Shown: piece by piece, positions 23,032-31,291 of the stretch
Position numbering within the stretch: the first letter of the stretch is position 1
Layout of the letters: each line of letters opens with the position of its first letter
Notes under the pieces: generated by a model
Database searches by the model: none
What the model saw: the letters and a program-made list of their open reading frames with translations, nothing else
Told to the model about the DNA's origin: nothing
Translations under genes and position numbers: made by a program
From: a virus
Reading direction: 5' to 3' (one strand)
IMG/VR virus record: IMGVR_UViG_3300042475_003280
Location: 1-31,410 of that record
Length of the DNA stretch: 31,410 bases

Positions 23032-23363
23032 TCACCAAAAATAAAAACAGATTGTTGCAGGATCCAGGCTTCAATCCTAGCAAGAGACGAGGAAGAGAAA
23101 AAAGATTGTTTTTCGTACCACTTTTTCATATCCTCTGATCCTTTATTTGCGTTACAACGCCTGCAACAAGGAATCAAATTATGTCGATTAGAAGAACCCG
23201 ACTTAAACCTTGGAATAATATGATCAAGGCTTGACGCCGAGTCACCACAATATCCGCATTTGTAATCCCAGGCTTCATATATGCTTTGTCTAAAACGTTT
23301 TTTGGCAAGCTTTGGTGTTAATTCAACTAGCAGGGCGAGGGGCTCGTGCTCGTTGCAAAACAT
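23025..23363 (-). CDS. HNH endonuclease
   Basis: A 112-residue protein with a complete classic HNH domain. Pairs CGYC and CRRC bind zinc, and DHIIPRFKSGSSNRHNLI followed by CNANKGSEDM supply the His-His-Asn active site. The N-terminus (LTPKLAKKRFRQSIYEAW) is a positively charged helix. It sits between two virion genes and its stop overlaps the ATG of the 999-aa gene. It is probably a freestanding homing nuclease, and a candidate partner for the capsid-gene intron, although the two are 8 kb apart. Confidence 0.85.
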   Translation of the reverse strand: MFCNEHEPLALLVELTPKLAKKRFRQSIYEAWDYKCGYCGDSASSLDHIIPRFKSGSSNRHNLIPCCRRCNANKGSEDMKKWYEKQSFFSSSSLARIEAWILQQSVFIFGEC

Positions 23364-23398
23364 GCTGTCAATGGCCGTTAACTTATTCTAAGCTCACC

Positions 23399-24943
23399 TC
23401 ATGGTTGCGAGCGATTGCCATACTGATCAATCATTGTAAAATTTTGTACCTCAATCCGATCTGTTGCAAAGTTAAACAAGCGTTGCAACATCGGATACAC
23501 AGATAATGATTGGCAGTTGTAAGGAGGTACATCCATCTTTGAGAGTGACTCCTTGGTAAGTCTATCTTTTTTAATGGCGTCTATTTCACTATCTGTCTTT
23601 GCTACTAGTTGTCTTTCCCATTCAGCCATGCTCTCTATGTCTGTTGGAAAATCAGATGGCTCAGGAGGAAATACTCGATCTGCAAATTTAAGAGAATAGA
23701 TGTGCTTACAATAACGCAGCTCGTCTAAAACAGGTGTCCATCTGTCCTCAAGAGTTGTCAGCGTAATCTGTGGAATAGAACTGCTATCAAGTGTCTCCGT
23801 GACAGAAGTATAGTCAGCAAAGGTTGGCATGCCTTCTGCAAAAGAGCCTTGAGTACCAAGGTTATCAGTGCTACGTGTATAAGTGCCACCAAAGTCTGCG
23901 TAAAGTCCTGGGCTGTCTCGCGTTGCATCACGACTAATGACACGTTCTGTTGTGACTTGATTTGTCAAATCAAACGAAGGAGGAGCCGTAATTTCTAATG
24001 TGAGATTGATGGAGGGGTCTATTTGCGCAGGAGTTCTTAAGATACCGTCACGTTTGGTAAGTTCAAAACGACCTGGTTTAACCGTGGCAATATTAGTGCG
24101 TGGAAATAACTTCCTTGGATTCTCCGAGGATACATAGAAGTAGTCCCGCCGTGTAAAGTCTTGGCATGTGCAACTGTATCGTGCACCAGAGTTTAAATAG
24201 CGTCCTGGAGTAAATCCAATAGGTGAAGGAGTTACAAAGTTTTCATCTGGTGTTGCTTGTACGGAACCCGACTTTCGAAACTTAAGAATACCGGTGTTTT
24301 CGTTGATGTCTAGTAACACTGCGGATACGTAGCCGTACCGTGTTTGCGTACTGGGATTGATTGTATCAACTTCAATTAACTCACCACCGGAAGCAACAAT
24401 GCGATCCTCGAACACTTCCGAGATCAAAGGCTTCTGCCCACCAGGGAAAAAGAACGGTGGTGGCAATGGGTTCGATGTGCTCCAGGTGCCTGTCAGTTTT
24501 ACGTACCAATAGTTTCTATCTTCTGTTACTGATTCAACAGATAGGTTACTGGTACTCACGGGGTCGGTATATAAGTCAGTTCTAATAGCTCCTGCATAGC
24601 GCCATAGACACCAATGCATGCCAAGCTCTCGACTCTTTGTTGGGAAGCCAATAAACGCCCCCTGGATAACAATGGGAGGACTGGGAGCAAATACAACGTC
24701 CGGAATATTGTATTCAAACTCGTATGTGAAATATTGTCCGTTTGAATATATTTCGTAACCCCTGCGCCAACGTGCCCATGCCGACTCCCTATCGATCGTC
24801 CAGATCGAACCAGGGACTGATCCTTTGGAAAACTCTCCTTGAATTGGTTTTACTTCCTTGGGATTGATCTGGTCTTTTACCTTACCAAAGTCACCAAAAG
24901 AATTTGTTCTTTGTCCGCCGAAAGAGTTGCCTCTTTTTGACAT
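23399..24943 (-). CDS. Virion structural protein (514 aa)
   Basis: It starts MSKRGNSFGGQRTNSFGDFG with a low-complexity head. The body has beta-rich segments (GYEIYSNGQYFTYEFEYNIP, WYVKLTGTWSTSNPLPPPFF, GYVSAVLLDINENTG) and a Cys-containing motif YSCTCQDFTRRDYFYV. The C-terminus has two charged helices. No enzyme motif is seen. Position downstream of capsid and connector genes suggests a tail or baseplate component. Confidence 0.65.
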   Translation of the reverse strand: MSKRGNSFGGQRTNSFGDFGKVKDQINPKEVKPIQGEFSKGSVPGSIWTIDRESAWARWRRGYEIYSNGQYFTYEFEYNIPDVVFAPSPPIVIQGAFIGFPTKSRELGMHWCLWRYAGAIRTDLYTDPVSTSNLSVESVTEDRNYWYVKLTGTWSTSNPLPPPFFFPGGQKPLISEVFEDRIVASGGELIEVDTINPSTQTRYGYVSAVLLDINENTGILKFRKSGSVQATPDENFVTPSPIGFTPGRYLNSGARYSCTCQDFTRRDYFYVSSENPRKLFPRTNIATVKPGRFELTKRDGILRTPAQIDPSINLTLEITAPPSFDLTNQVTTERVISRDATRDSPGLYADFGGTYTRSTDNLGTQGSFAEGMPTFADYTSVTETLDSSSIPQITLTTLEDRWTPVLDELRYCKHIYSLKFADRVFPPEPSDFPTDIESMAEWERQLVAKTDSEIDAIKKDRLTKESLSKMDVPPYNCQSLSVYPMLQRLFNFATDRIEVQNFTMIDQYGNRSQP

Positions 24944-24945
24944 GA

Positions 24946-25734
24946 TTAGAAGAAACCGCCTTCAGCGTAGACGTGTGCACCTGGGATGTATCCAGATGCG
25001 TTAGGACCATCAGGAAACACGCCTACGTACAGACGGTCGCCACGTTCCAGGTAGATGCCACGGTTGCGTAACGGAGCACCAGCAGAGAGCCCTGAGGCGT
25101 TACCAGCGGCTGGGTTGGGTGCCGCAAGTTGTGGCATCACATCAGAACAATCAACTTGCTGCGTATTGGCAGGAACACGTTTAGCAAACACAACTTTGTA
25201 GTCGCCACTCGCAGGAATAGGCTGCGTGGTACCACGGGTCTGGTAGACAACAAACGTCACTTCTGGCTGGTACGGACCAACGGTACCGCCGTAAGAAAAG
25301 CCACTTGCATCAGGAGTCGCAACACCGGAGTACCGAATGGTTCCCATTGTACCGGTAATTGCCGTCGCACCTGTATAGGTGTAGTACCCAAGACCACTCT
25401 CTGCTGCTGGAGTGTTAAGTCCAGTAGCTGTAATAAAAACAGTCTGGCCACTTACCAATCGAATGCGTGTGCCAGTAGTTGTGGAATCAAGAGTGTAATC
25501 AGGGTTGCGATAGTAATCATTACGAACAATAGTGATGGAGTCGACAACGCCACCACTATTATTGTCTTCTTGAAGTGCAGCATCCATATCGACAAGGATC
25601 GAAGGAGCTTGGCCGCCTTGCACAAAGAGTGTGTTAGCGGATGCGCTACCAACGGTTTGAGTCGTGACTCGTACCGAATCAAAAAGAGGCCTGTCAACTA
25701 ACAGGGGCTGCTTATTTGTATTTGTCGAAGCCAA
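24946..25734 (-). CDS. Virion structural protein (262 aa)
   Basis: A Gly/Ser/Thr-rich, beta-type protein (VRVTTQTVGSASANTLFVQG, SGLGYYTYTGATAITGTMG, YKVVFAKRVPANTQQVDCSD, LYVGVFPDGPNASGYIPGAH). It resembles decoration or tail-appendage proteins in composition; no specific family is recognised. The stop is two bases before the next start. A TATAAT box lies 24 bases upstream. Confidence 0.6.
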   Translation of the reverse strand: MASTNTNKQPLLVDRPLFDSVRVTTQTVGSASANTLFVQGGQAPSILVDMDAALQEDNNSGGVVDSITIVRNDYYRNPDYTLDSTTTGTRIRLVSGQTVFITATGLNTPAAESGLGYYTYTGATAITGTMGTIRYSGVATPDASGFSYGGTVGPYQPEVTFVVYQTRGTTQPIPASGDYKVVFAKRVPANTQQVDCSDVMPQLAAPNPAAGNASGLSAGAPLRNRGIYLERGDRLYVGVFPDGPNASGYIPGAHVYAEGGFF

Positions 25735-25758
25735 GGGTCTACAACACTAATATCCACC

Positions 25759-25764
25759 ATTATA
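25759..25764 (-). promoter_or_regulatory. TATAAT box before the 262-aa gene
   Basis: TATAAT on the minus strand is followed by GGTGGAT and then ATG 25734. No clear -35 is present. Confidence 0.35.
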
Positions 25765-25772
25765 CCTGAGTT

Positions 25773-26450
25773 TTAATAACCAGGTGTAGATAATGGATTA
25801 GTTATAACACCTAGATTCTTGCTCATACCACCTAAAAATTCTGCAAATCGTTGACCTGCATTTTTAGGTTGTGGTGCACTTTGCATAGCTTGTTGCATCA
25901 ACTTGATACCCATTGCTTCTTCAAGCGTAGGTCCATACACAGGTGCAGAGCCCGCTACTTGTGGTGCTGGCGCTGCGACAGAAGGTTGTCCGCCAACGTC
26001 AAGAGGATCTCCTAATACACGTTGTGCGTTAGCGTATAGATCTCCTCCTTTTCTAAAACGTGGAAGTACTCCACGGACAGATGTGCCAAAAGAATCCTTT
26101 GCTTCCAGAGAAACATTTGGATTACCACCAAGGACCGTGGCATATGCACGATCAATGCCCATGCCTGGTTTAAAACCTCTGTCTTCAAAATACTTCAAAA
26201 CAGCAGGCATTTGACCAGCCCTTGTTTGAGGACCAGTAATTCCGTATAGTTTTTGTTCGTTCTGTCCAAACTGAATTAAACCTTTGTGCCGTCCTCCTGC
26301 GCCCCCTACAATGTTAGGATCCATATTCATCCCTGATTCCAGGGATAAAAATGCGCCAAATTCATAGGGATCTAAGCCAAGGCGCTTAGCTCCCTCAAAG
26401 ATTGCTTGCCTTTCGTTTGTAGGAAGGATTCCAACTCGTGGTGTGGCCAT
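25773..26450 (-). CDS. Virion lysozyme-like (transglycosylase-type) protein
   Basis: Residues 10-120 have a lysozyme-like pattern: TNERQAIFEGAKRLGLDPYE, then FGAFLSLESG with probable catalytic Glu38, and HKGLIQFGQNEQKLYG. This suits a soluble lytic transglycosylase that opens the cell wall during DNA entry. The C-terminal half is Pro/Ala/Gly-rich linker followed by a helical tail. It lies in the virion structural cluster rather than beside the endolysin, which fits a particle-borne enzyme. AAGGA about ten bases upstream is the likely ribosome binding site. Confidence 0.7.
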   Translation of the reverse strand: MATPRVGILPTNERQAIFEGAKRLGLDPYEFGAFLSLESGMNMDPNIVGGAGGRHKGLIQFGQNEQKLYGITGPQTRAGQMPAVLKYFEDRGFKPGMGIDRAYATVLGGNPNVSLEAKDSFGTSVRGVLPRFRKGGDLYANAQRVLGDPLDVGGQPSVAAPAPQVAGSAPVYGPTLEEAMGIKLMQQAMQSAPQPKNAGQRFAEFLGGMSKNLGVITNPLSTPGY

Positions 26451-26463
26451 GGCAATTAGGTCC

Positions 26464-26580
26464 TTATTCTCCTACCCAATTTGAATCTGCTTTGAGTCCA
26501 GGAATAAAAACAGTCTGTACAGCGGCAACAAGACTGATCTTCGTGGCTAAACGCTTAACAAAATTAGGACAGAGAATCAT
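26464..26580 (-). CDS. Possible small protein (38 aa)
   Basis: An uninterrupted minus-strand frame in the 215-base gap between structural genes. The product starts MILCPNFVKRLATKISLVAA, continues with a hydrophobic VQTVFIPGL and ends KADSNWVGE. The strand and position agree with its neighbours, but there is no clear ribosome binding site. It is a weak call; the gap may be non-coding. Confidence 0.3.
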   Translation of the reverse strand: MILCPNFVKRLATKISLVAAVQTVFIPGLKADSNWVGE

Positions 26581-26666
26581 TGGTTTAAAAGCAACAACAC
26601 TGGCCCCCGTAGATCAAAGATCTGTGTCCAGTAGGTTGGGCTTACATGCTGAGCAATGCCAAATAT

Positions 26667-27536
26667 TTATTTGGTTCTTGAGTTAAGAAGGGCTTGAAAC
26701 TTCTTAAGCATTTCTGGGTCGGTTTGTAATCCTTGTGCGCCGTACGTTTCCGTTGGAGTAATGGACTGTACCGCAGGAAACCCTTGTGGAGTGTTCACAC
26801 CTGGTGGAGGTGTGAATGTAATTTGTTGTGGTGTTTGATAACCAAAAGCTTGCCTAGCTGCTTGACCTGCATCCTTACTCAGTAAACCTTGTTGGATTAC
26901 ATCATAACCAACAGCGCCTGGTTTTACTTGTTTCGCAAGATCAGGATTTGCTGCAGCCCAAATTGCCATGCCTTGGTCACGTACCTTAGCACGCTCATCA
27001 GCAATCGCTTGCTTTTGCATGTCAGGGTTAGCTTTCACCATCGCCTCAACCCTGGCACGCTCCCGTTCGTACTCACGGTTTTGTGCAGCGTACGGATCAA
27101 TAGGTGCGAAAGAACCTGCACCGGAAAAGCCACCCCCTCCACCTTGTGCTGCTCCTGGAGAACGTGGTGCAGTGTCTTGAATAAAACGACCTTGCGTTCC
27201 AGGGGCGTTAAGAGAGTTTAAAGTGGCGCTACTTCCAGTTCTATTCAATAATTGCCAACCGTAATCATCGCCACCCCAATAGACAGGTTTACCGTTTAAT
27301 ACTGCTTGTGTACCAATAGGCCGCTGTTGTTGGCCAGCATTAGTTTGTTTAGCAGGGGCAGTTTTTTGCGACTCCCATTGACGCAAATAATCGCCTGTAG
27401 TTGGTAAACCAAACGTTCTTTTTAAAGGCTCTTGTATTTGTGACGAACCATACAAAAGAGCACCTAGTCCTAATTGCTGTGGGCCACCTGTAATACGGTT
27501 AAGTAAGCCACCTGCTTTGGTAAAAAATTCCTGCAT
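26667..27536 (-). CDS. Virion structural protein (289 aa)
   Basis: ATG 27536 is chosen because GGAGGT (27541-27546 on the minus strand) precedes it at ideal spacing; the frame is open to 27548. The N-terminus starts MQEFFTKAGGLLNRITGGPQ. A GKPVYWGGDDYGWQLL segment near residue 85 and a glycine-rich GAAQGGGGGFSGAGS linker follow, then a long charged helix (YERERARVEAMVKANPDMQK). The type resembles internal or connector-proximal proteins. No function is recognised. Confidence 0.6.
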   Translation of the reverse strand: MQEFFTKAGGLLNRITGGPQQLGLGALLYGSSQIQEPLKRTFGLPTTGDYLRQWESQKTAPAKQTNAGQQQRPIGTQAVLNGKPVYWGGDDYGWQLLNRTGSSATLNSLNAPGTQGRFIQDTAPRSPGAAQGGGGGFSGAGSFAPIDPYAAQNREYERERARVEAMVKANPDMQKQAIADERAKVRDQGMAIWAAANPDLAKQVKPGAVGYDVIQQGLLSKDAGQAARQAFGYQTPQQITFTPPPGVNTPQGFPAVQSITPTETYGAQGLQTDPEMLKKFQALLNSRTK

Positions 27537-27538
27537 AA

Positions 27539-28000
27539 TTACCTCCAAACCTCATGTAAATAAATGCGTGAACCAACAGCAGTGTCGGCAGGCCCAGGTA
27601 ATGCCTGGATGAATTCAGCACCAGAACGTTCGTAACGATAACGAGCCTGGAACGGATCTTTGTAGTTTGGAACGTAAAGAATCTGTGCAAGTCGATTGGT
27701 TTCGTAGAGATAAATCTCGTCCCAAACCTTCAAAGATTCTCTGGCATTGCTGGAGCGAATCGTACGATCCACGTCACCAACGATGTTTTCAATACGAGTA
27801 GAAGGCGAAGTAGCAACTTCGGTTTTCTTCTCGGCAGTATCGCAACGACCAAGTTGAATAATAACTTTGTCGTAGAAGTATGAATCCGGGATTGTGTTCA
27901 TAGCTTCTTCCAGACGTGCGTAATCGCCCGCTGGTACGGTGACCGTGAAGTAGCCGAGGTGGTATCGGACTCTACTTTTATCGAAGTCGCTGAGATGCAC
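27539..28000 (-). CDS. Probable head-tail connector protein (153 aa)
   Basis: A mixed alpha/beta protein (HLGYFTVTVPAGDYARLEEA, YDKVIIQLGRCDTAEKKTEV, VWDEIYLYETNRLAQILYVP, AVGSRIYLHEVWR). Its size and place after the capsid genes fit a neck or adaptor protein. No diagnostic motif is present. It ends three bases before the next start. Confidence 0.55.
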   Translation of the reverse strand: MHLSDFDKSRVRYHLGYFTVTVPAGDYARLEEAMNTIPDSYFYDKVIIQLGRCDTAEKKTEVATSPSTRIENIVGDVDRTIRSSNARESLKVWDEIYLYETNRLAQILYVPNYKDPFQARYRYERSGAEFIQALPGPADTAVGSRIYLHEVWR

Positions 28001-28022
28001 AGCTTAGTTCCGTATGTTTTTC

Positions 28023-28028
28023 ATTATA
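28023..28028 (-). promoter_or_regulatory. TATAAT box overlapping the preceding stop codon
   Basis: TATAAT on the minus strand contains the TAA stop of the 244-aa gene and lies 22 bases before ATG 28000. No -35 is clear. Confidence 0.35.
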
Positions 28029-28758
28029 AGCTCATTGGATTTTGTAGAACTCCAAGGCCTCCCATTGCTTGCATCATTTGTTCCATTGTTGCGCGATGAT
28101 CTGTGCGTTGCGGGGGATTAAGTAATTGTTGCATCATTGTTGTTTGCATTTGATCTTGCATATAACGTTTCAAAAAATCCTGTCGTGTTTCTGCAGTATT
28201 TGCATCAGCAGTAGCGCCTGGACTAACAGCTTGACCAGTGGGAACTAAGACTTCTGTTTCTGCTTCAGGACGATCAACATTGCCATGACCAACGCGGAAA
28301 AGAACTTTGCCACGCGGATCCAAGGCCTCAGAAAAATACCCATACCCTCCACCACTGCCGCGACGAATTTTACCTCCTGCTACACCAGGGAGATAAATAG
28401 ATGCGTCTTCTACAGCTCCTTTATCAAACCTACTCTTGCCTTTAAAAGGTACATAAAAATCAAATGAGTCCCAGCCGGGATGTCTGCTATGACTATGGGC
28501 ACCTGATGCACGTTCTAATAAATCAACTTTGTCCGCAAGATTTGCTGTTGGATCCCATCTTCGCCCTGATACTGCAGCATTAGAAAATTCAACATTACGT
28601 CCCAAAGCATTGTATTGATTTGCTACTGCGTCCATCGCTTTAACGCGCTCTGCAATCGGCAATGATTGCAACATCTTTAGATCAATGTGATAGTCCGTAC
28701 TACCACCGATCTTTGCGCTGGGACCTGTATATCCAGAACGATGAACGGAATATGCCAT
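28024..28758 (-). CDS. Virion structural protein, possibly a degenerate M23-like fold (244 aa)
   Basis: The central part (HSRHPGWDSFDFYVPFKG, then GGKIRRGSGGGYGYFSEALD and LFRVGHGNVD) resembles the strand and loop order of M23/LytM peptidases, with HPGWDSFD in place of the H-x-D zinc motif and GHG near the final HxH. The match is partial and activity is doubtful. The C-terminus is Gln/Met-rich (YMQDQMQTTMMQQLL, then MEQMMQAMGGLG), as in scaffold-binding or tape-measure ends. A terminator precedes it, and AAAATAAGAAATAAAAC forms the leader. Confidence 0.55.
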   Translation of the reverse strand: MAYSVHRSGYTGPSAKIGGSTDYHIDLKMLQSLPIAERVKAMDAVANQYNALGRNVEFSNAAVSGRRWDPTANLADKVDLLERASGAHSHSRHPGWDSFDFYVPFKGKSRFDKGAVEDASIYLPGVAGGKIRRGSGGGYGYFSEALDPRGKVLFRVGHGNVDRPEAETEVLVPTGQAVSPGATADANTAETRQDFLKRYMQDQMQTTMMQQLLNPPQRTDHRATMEQMMQAMGGLGVLQNPMSL

Positions 28759-28784
28759 GTTGTTTTATTTCTTATTTTACGAGC

Positions 28785-28810
28785 AAAAAACCCCTGGTTT
28801 CCCAGGGGTT
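28785..28810 (-). terminator. Rho-independent terminator
   Basis: On the minus strand AACCCCTGG pairs perfectly with CCAGGGGTT around a GAAA tetraloop; together with the last stem T residues this gives a run of six T. It follows the HhH gene (28827-29258) and separates the capsid group from the genes downstream. Confidence 0.85.
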
Positions 28811-28826
28811 AGATAGGAGATAAGTA

Positions 28827-29258
28827 TCAAACTCTGATCAAGTCTGCTGCTAAAACCGCGTCCCAATCAACCCGTTTAATTTGCTTTAACTGTTCAAGAT
28901 TGTTAAACCTTTCACCCGATAAGGACATCTGAAGATCTTTAATCTCTCGAGCTGTTTTCAATCCGATACCCTTAATATGATCAGCGATCATTTGTGGGGT
29001 AGCGCCATTGATGTTAAGGCGTGTGTCCGGGGGGAAAGTGCGTGGTTCTTCCTGCGATGCTTTATCTTTTACTCGAAGAGTTTTTACCTTCTTCGTGGCT
29101 GCTTCGTCAGGTGTGAGTTCAGTTTTGTATGCGGTGTAAAGGCGACCGTCCTGATCTTTGACCATGAACCAATCGCCTTGATCCCATTCGCTTACAATCT
29201 CAACACGTGCACCTGTCTTTTTATGCTGATAAAGCATATCTGCAGTTGGTGTAGACAT
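28827..29258 (-). CDS. Helix-hairpin-helix protein with SH3-like N-terminus (143 aa)
   Basis: Residues about 10-50 (HKKTGARVEIVSEWDQGDWF, MVKDQDGRLYTAYKTELTP) look like a small beta-barrel. Residues about 75-143 are a ComEA-type helix-hairpin-helix: LNINGATPQMIADHIKGIGL, then KTAREIKDLQ and a second RFNNLEQLKQIKRVDWD unit. HhH units bind DNA without sequence preference. Encoded between two capsid-region genes and followed by a strong terminator. It may act in DNA packaging or in the connector. A perfect inverted repeat abuts its start. Confidence 0.7.
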   Translation of the reverse strand: MSTPTADMLYQHKKTGARVEIVSEWDQGDWFMVKDQDGRLYTAYKTELTPDEAATKKVKTLRVKDKASQEEPRTFPPDTRLNINGATPQMIADHIKGIGLKTAREIKDLQMSLSGERFNNLEQLKQIKRVDWDAVLAADLIRV

Positions 29259-29281
29259 AAGACCAGTTGTTCACTGGTCTT
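29259..29281. repeat. Perfect inverted repeat at the HhH gene start
   Basis: AAGACCAGT (29259-29267) and ACTGGTCTT (29273-29281) flank a five-base loop. The repeat touches ATG 29258 directly, and no Shine-Dalgarno sequence is seen. No T-run follows, so it is unlikely to be a terminator for the gene upstream. Confidence 0.65.
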
Positions 29282-29293
29282 AGTTTAACCTAA

Positions 29294-30106
29294 TCAGCTA
29301 ACAACGCGACCAGTGAGGTACATGTCGATATCTTCGTAACCAGGGGCGACATCAGGTTGGATGTAGCACACTTCCACAACCAGATAACCAGCGCGGCTAG
29401 CGGCACTGTCAGCAGCAGAAATGTAGAAACCACCGGAAGTCGTGGTGCTATTAGCGGTTTCCTTTGCGAACACTTTAAAAGTGGTCGAGCTAGTTACAGA
29501 GTAGTAAGCGTTACCAGGGAGAGGGCCAAGTACGCCAGAACTCAGAATGAAGGGATTGGTGCCGTAACCTGCAGTACCACCAGCGAAGTAAATCTCGCCA
29601 GCTTGGGTACCAGATACGGTAGAGGTGAGGTTGGCTTGTGCCACACCTTCACCAACACCCGAAGCAGCAGTGGGGTTACCACCATTGCTACGACCAAAGG
29701 AGATCACGTTGCCAGTTGCGGCATACACACCAGAAGCAACGGTGCCATCCCAACCAGAAGCAACGGAAATCGCAGTGCGATACACGTAAGCAGGAAGAGT
29801 TGAGTTACCAGAAATCACCATGCCGGTGATGTTGGGACGAGTGTCGTCTTGGCGGTAAGGCGAAGGAACGATCACATCAGCGTTAGTGGTGACGGCAAGA
29901 GCGCCGGTGCCACCAGAAATGCCCACAACGGGCACATAACCACGCTGCTGGAAGTAACGGTAACCAGGAGTAGCTAGCACCGAAGTGGGGCCTGCGTTGG
30001 AACCAGTGTCAGTACCAGCGGCATTAGGGTCGATATTGCGATACCAACCGTTGAGAGCATTATTCCAGTTGCCTGGATAAATCTTTTTAGCCGTTAAATA
30101 AGTCAT
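29294..30106 (-). CDS. Virion protein next to the major capsid gene (270 aa)
   Basis: A Gly/Ser/Thr/Ala-rich beta-type protein. Segments include YPGNWNNALNGWYRNIDPNA, GYRYFQQRGYVPVVGISGG and YLVVEVCYIQPDVAPGYEDI. Codon use matches the capsid gene and is more GC-rich than the tail genes, as expected for abundant proteins. It is the first gene after the capsid gene, so it is probably a decoration or minor capsid protein; this rests on position and composition only. Confidence 0.65.
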   Translation of the reverse strand: MTYLTAKKIYPGNWNNALNGWYRNIDPNAAGTDTGSNAGPTSVLATPGYRYFQQRGYVPVVGISGGTGALAVTTNADVIVPSPYRQDDTRPNITGMVISGNSTLPAYVYRTAISVASGWDGTVASGVYAATGNVISFGRSNGGNPTAASGVGEGVAQANLTSTVSGTQAGEIYFAGGTAGYGTNPFILSSGVLGPLPGNAYYSVTSSTTFKVFAKETANSTTTSGGFYISAADSAASRAGYLVVEVCYIQPDVAPGYEDIDMYLTGRVVS

Positions 30107-30133
30107 CTATCTTTCCAGATATGTTTGTTGTTA

Positions 30134-31291
30134 TCAGATGTTGCCGTCATCTTGGATGAAACTGAACGCAGTGGTGATGAAATCGGTGTTAAGGATTTCG
30201 AAACCAGCGTACAGTTGCCAAATCAGAATGATGAAGCGGCTAAAGTCGTCGTTGTTGTTGATCAGCACCTGAGCATTCGGGCCGCCGATACCAACGCCAA
30301 CGGCTTGAGGACCAAAGAAGTAACCTTGTGCAACTTCACGAGAAGCATAGGTACCACCAGTGCCATCAAAGGAAGCACTGATGCTCTTGCTTGGGAAGTT
30401 GGTCGATTCGAAGAACTTCACACCTTCGAACTGAACGCCGGTCGGCATCACAGGTTCACCAGCCAGGAAGTAACCTTGACCAGCCTGGGGACCCATGTAG
30501 AAGCTGGCGTTGTTAGGCATCATGGGATTACCCATGTACATGCCTTGACCAGGGTTACCAGCGTAACGTGCAATCTCACGGAAGTCAGGATCACGACGCA
30601 GGTGCATCATGAAGACGGGATCGCAGATGCAACGATACAGACCATCAGAGAAGGTCGGAACGTTACGCTTACGCAGGTCCTTAACAACGTTCAGCAGGTC
30701 GGTACGAACCTGGAATTGCTGAACATCGGCAGTGTACTCAGTGGCGGTATAAGCAATACGACCAGAGGAATCTTTGGTCTTACCACCAGCAAAGTAATAA
30801 CCCCCTTGCGAAGTAGAGGCGGCGCCATTGGCTTCAGCTTTGGCGAGTTCATCAAGGAACACGCGGTCACGCCAACGGCGATAGTCGTCAAGCAGCGTTA
30901 AGCTACCGATCGACTGGTGGAACATGTTAAGGTTGCCAGAGTCCAGAAGAAGACGCTGGGCCGTAATCAGGGTCTCACGAGCAATCTTGAAGGTCGAAGG
31001 TTGAGTAGGATCACCCGGGTCCGCAGGGCCGGTGTATTCCTTCAGCACAACAAGCACCTTCTCTTTGGTGATGTTGCGGCTGTTGGCAGTACCGATGGTC
31101 TGGTCGGACACACGCTCACGGCTGTCCTTGGTACCAGGGGTACCCCAGAACTTATAGCGATCTAACTGAACGGTTTGACCAGGCTGCCGAGTAAAGTCGT
31201 GAACGACCACAGGCTCGACTGCCATTTCTGCGATGTACGCAGGGTGGGGACGGTAAAGTTCCGCACCTAAAATCTTGGGAAAATCGTTCTC
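30134..31291 (-). CDS. Major capsid protein, 3' exon (partial)
   Basis: A protein with features of an abundant phage shell protein: high-quality codon use, long charged helical part (LLDDYRRWRDRVFLDELAKA) and YRCICDPVFMMHLRRDPDFR. The first ATG is 31225, but the frame stays open and protein-like upstream for 22 codons (ENDFPKILGAELYRPHPAYI, then AE), reaching an in-frame TAA at 31309-31311. No good start codon lies in that stretch. The upstream bases have group I intron elements, so 31291 is taken as close to the 3' splice site and the first exon should lie beyond the window. ATG 31225 would be a truncated start. Capsid identity rests on composition and gene order. Confidence 0.75.
   Translation of the reverse strand, partial: ENDFPKILGAELYRPHPAYIAEMAVEPVVVHDFTRQPGQTVQLDRYKFWGTPGTKDSRERVSDQTIGTANSRNITKEKVLVVLKEYTGPADPGDPTQPSTFKIARETLITAQRLLLDSGNLNMFHQSIGSLTLLDDYRRWRDRVFLDELAKAEANGAASTSQGGYYFAGGKTKDSSGRIAYTATEYTADVQQFQVRTDLLNVVKDLRKRNVPTFSDGLYRCICDPVFMMHLRRDPDFREIARYAGNPGQGMYMGNPMMPNNASFYMGPQAGQGYFLAGEPVMPTGVQFEGVKFFESTNFPSKSISASFDGTGGTYASREVAQGYFFGPQAVGVGIGGPNAQVLINNNDDFSRFIILIWQLYAGFEILNTDFITTAFSFIQDDGNI

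Noticed and set aside
25129-25701. Long plus-strand frame of 190 codons
   Set aside because: It lies opposite a structural gene with matching strand context; the Cys/Arg/Thr-rich product looks like an antisense shadow.
30125-30901. Long plus-strand frame of 258 codons
   Set aside because: It lies opposite the capsid gene, whose strong codon bias opens the antisense frame.
31225-31225. ATG 31225 as the true capsid start
   Set aside because: The upstream codons read as convincing protein, no ribosome binding site precedes this ATG, and intron elements lie just beyond.
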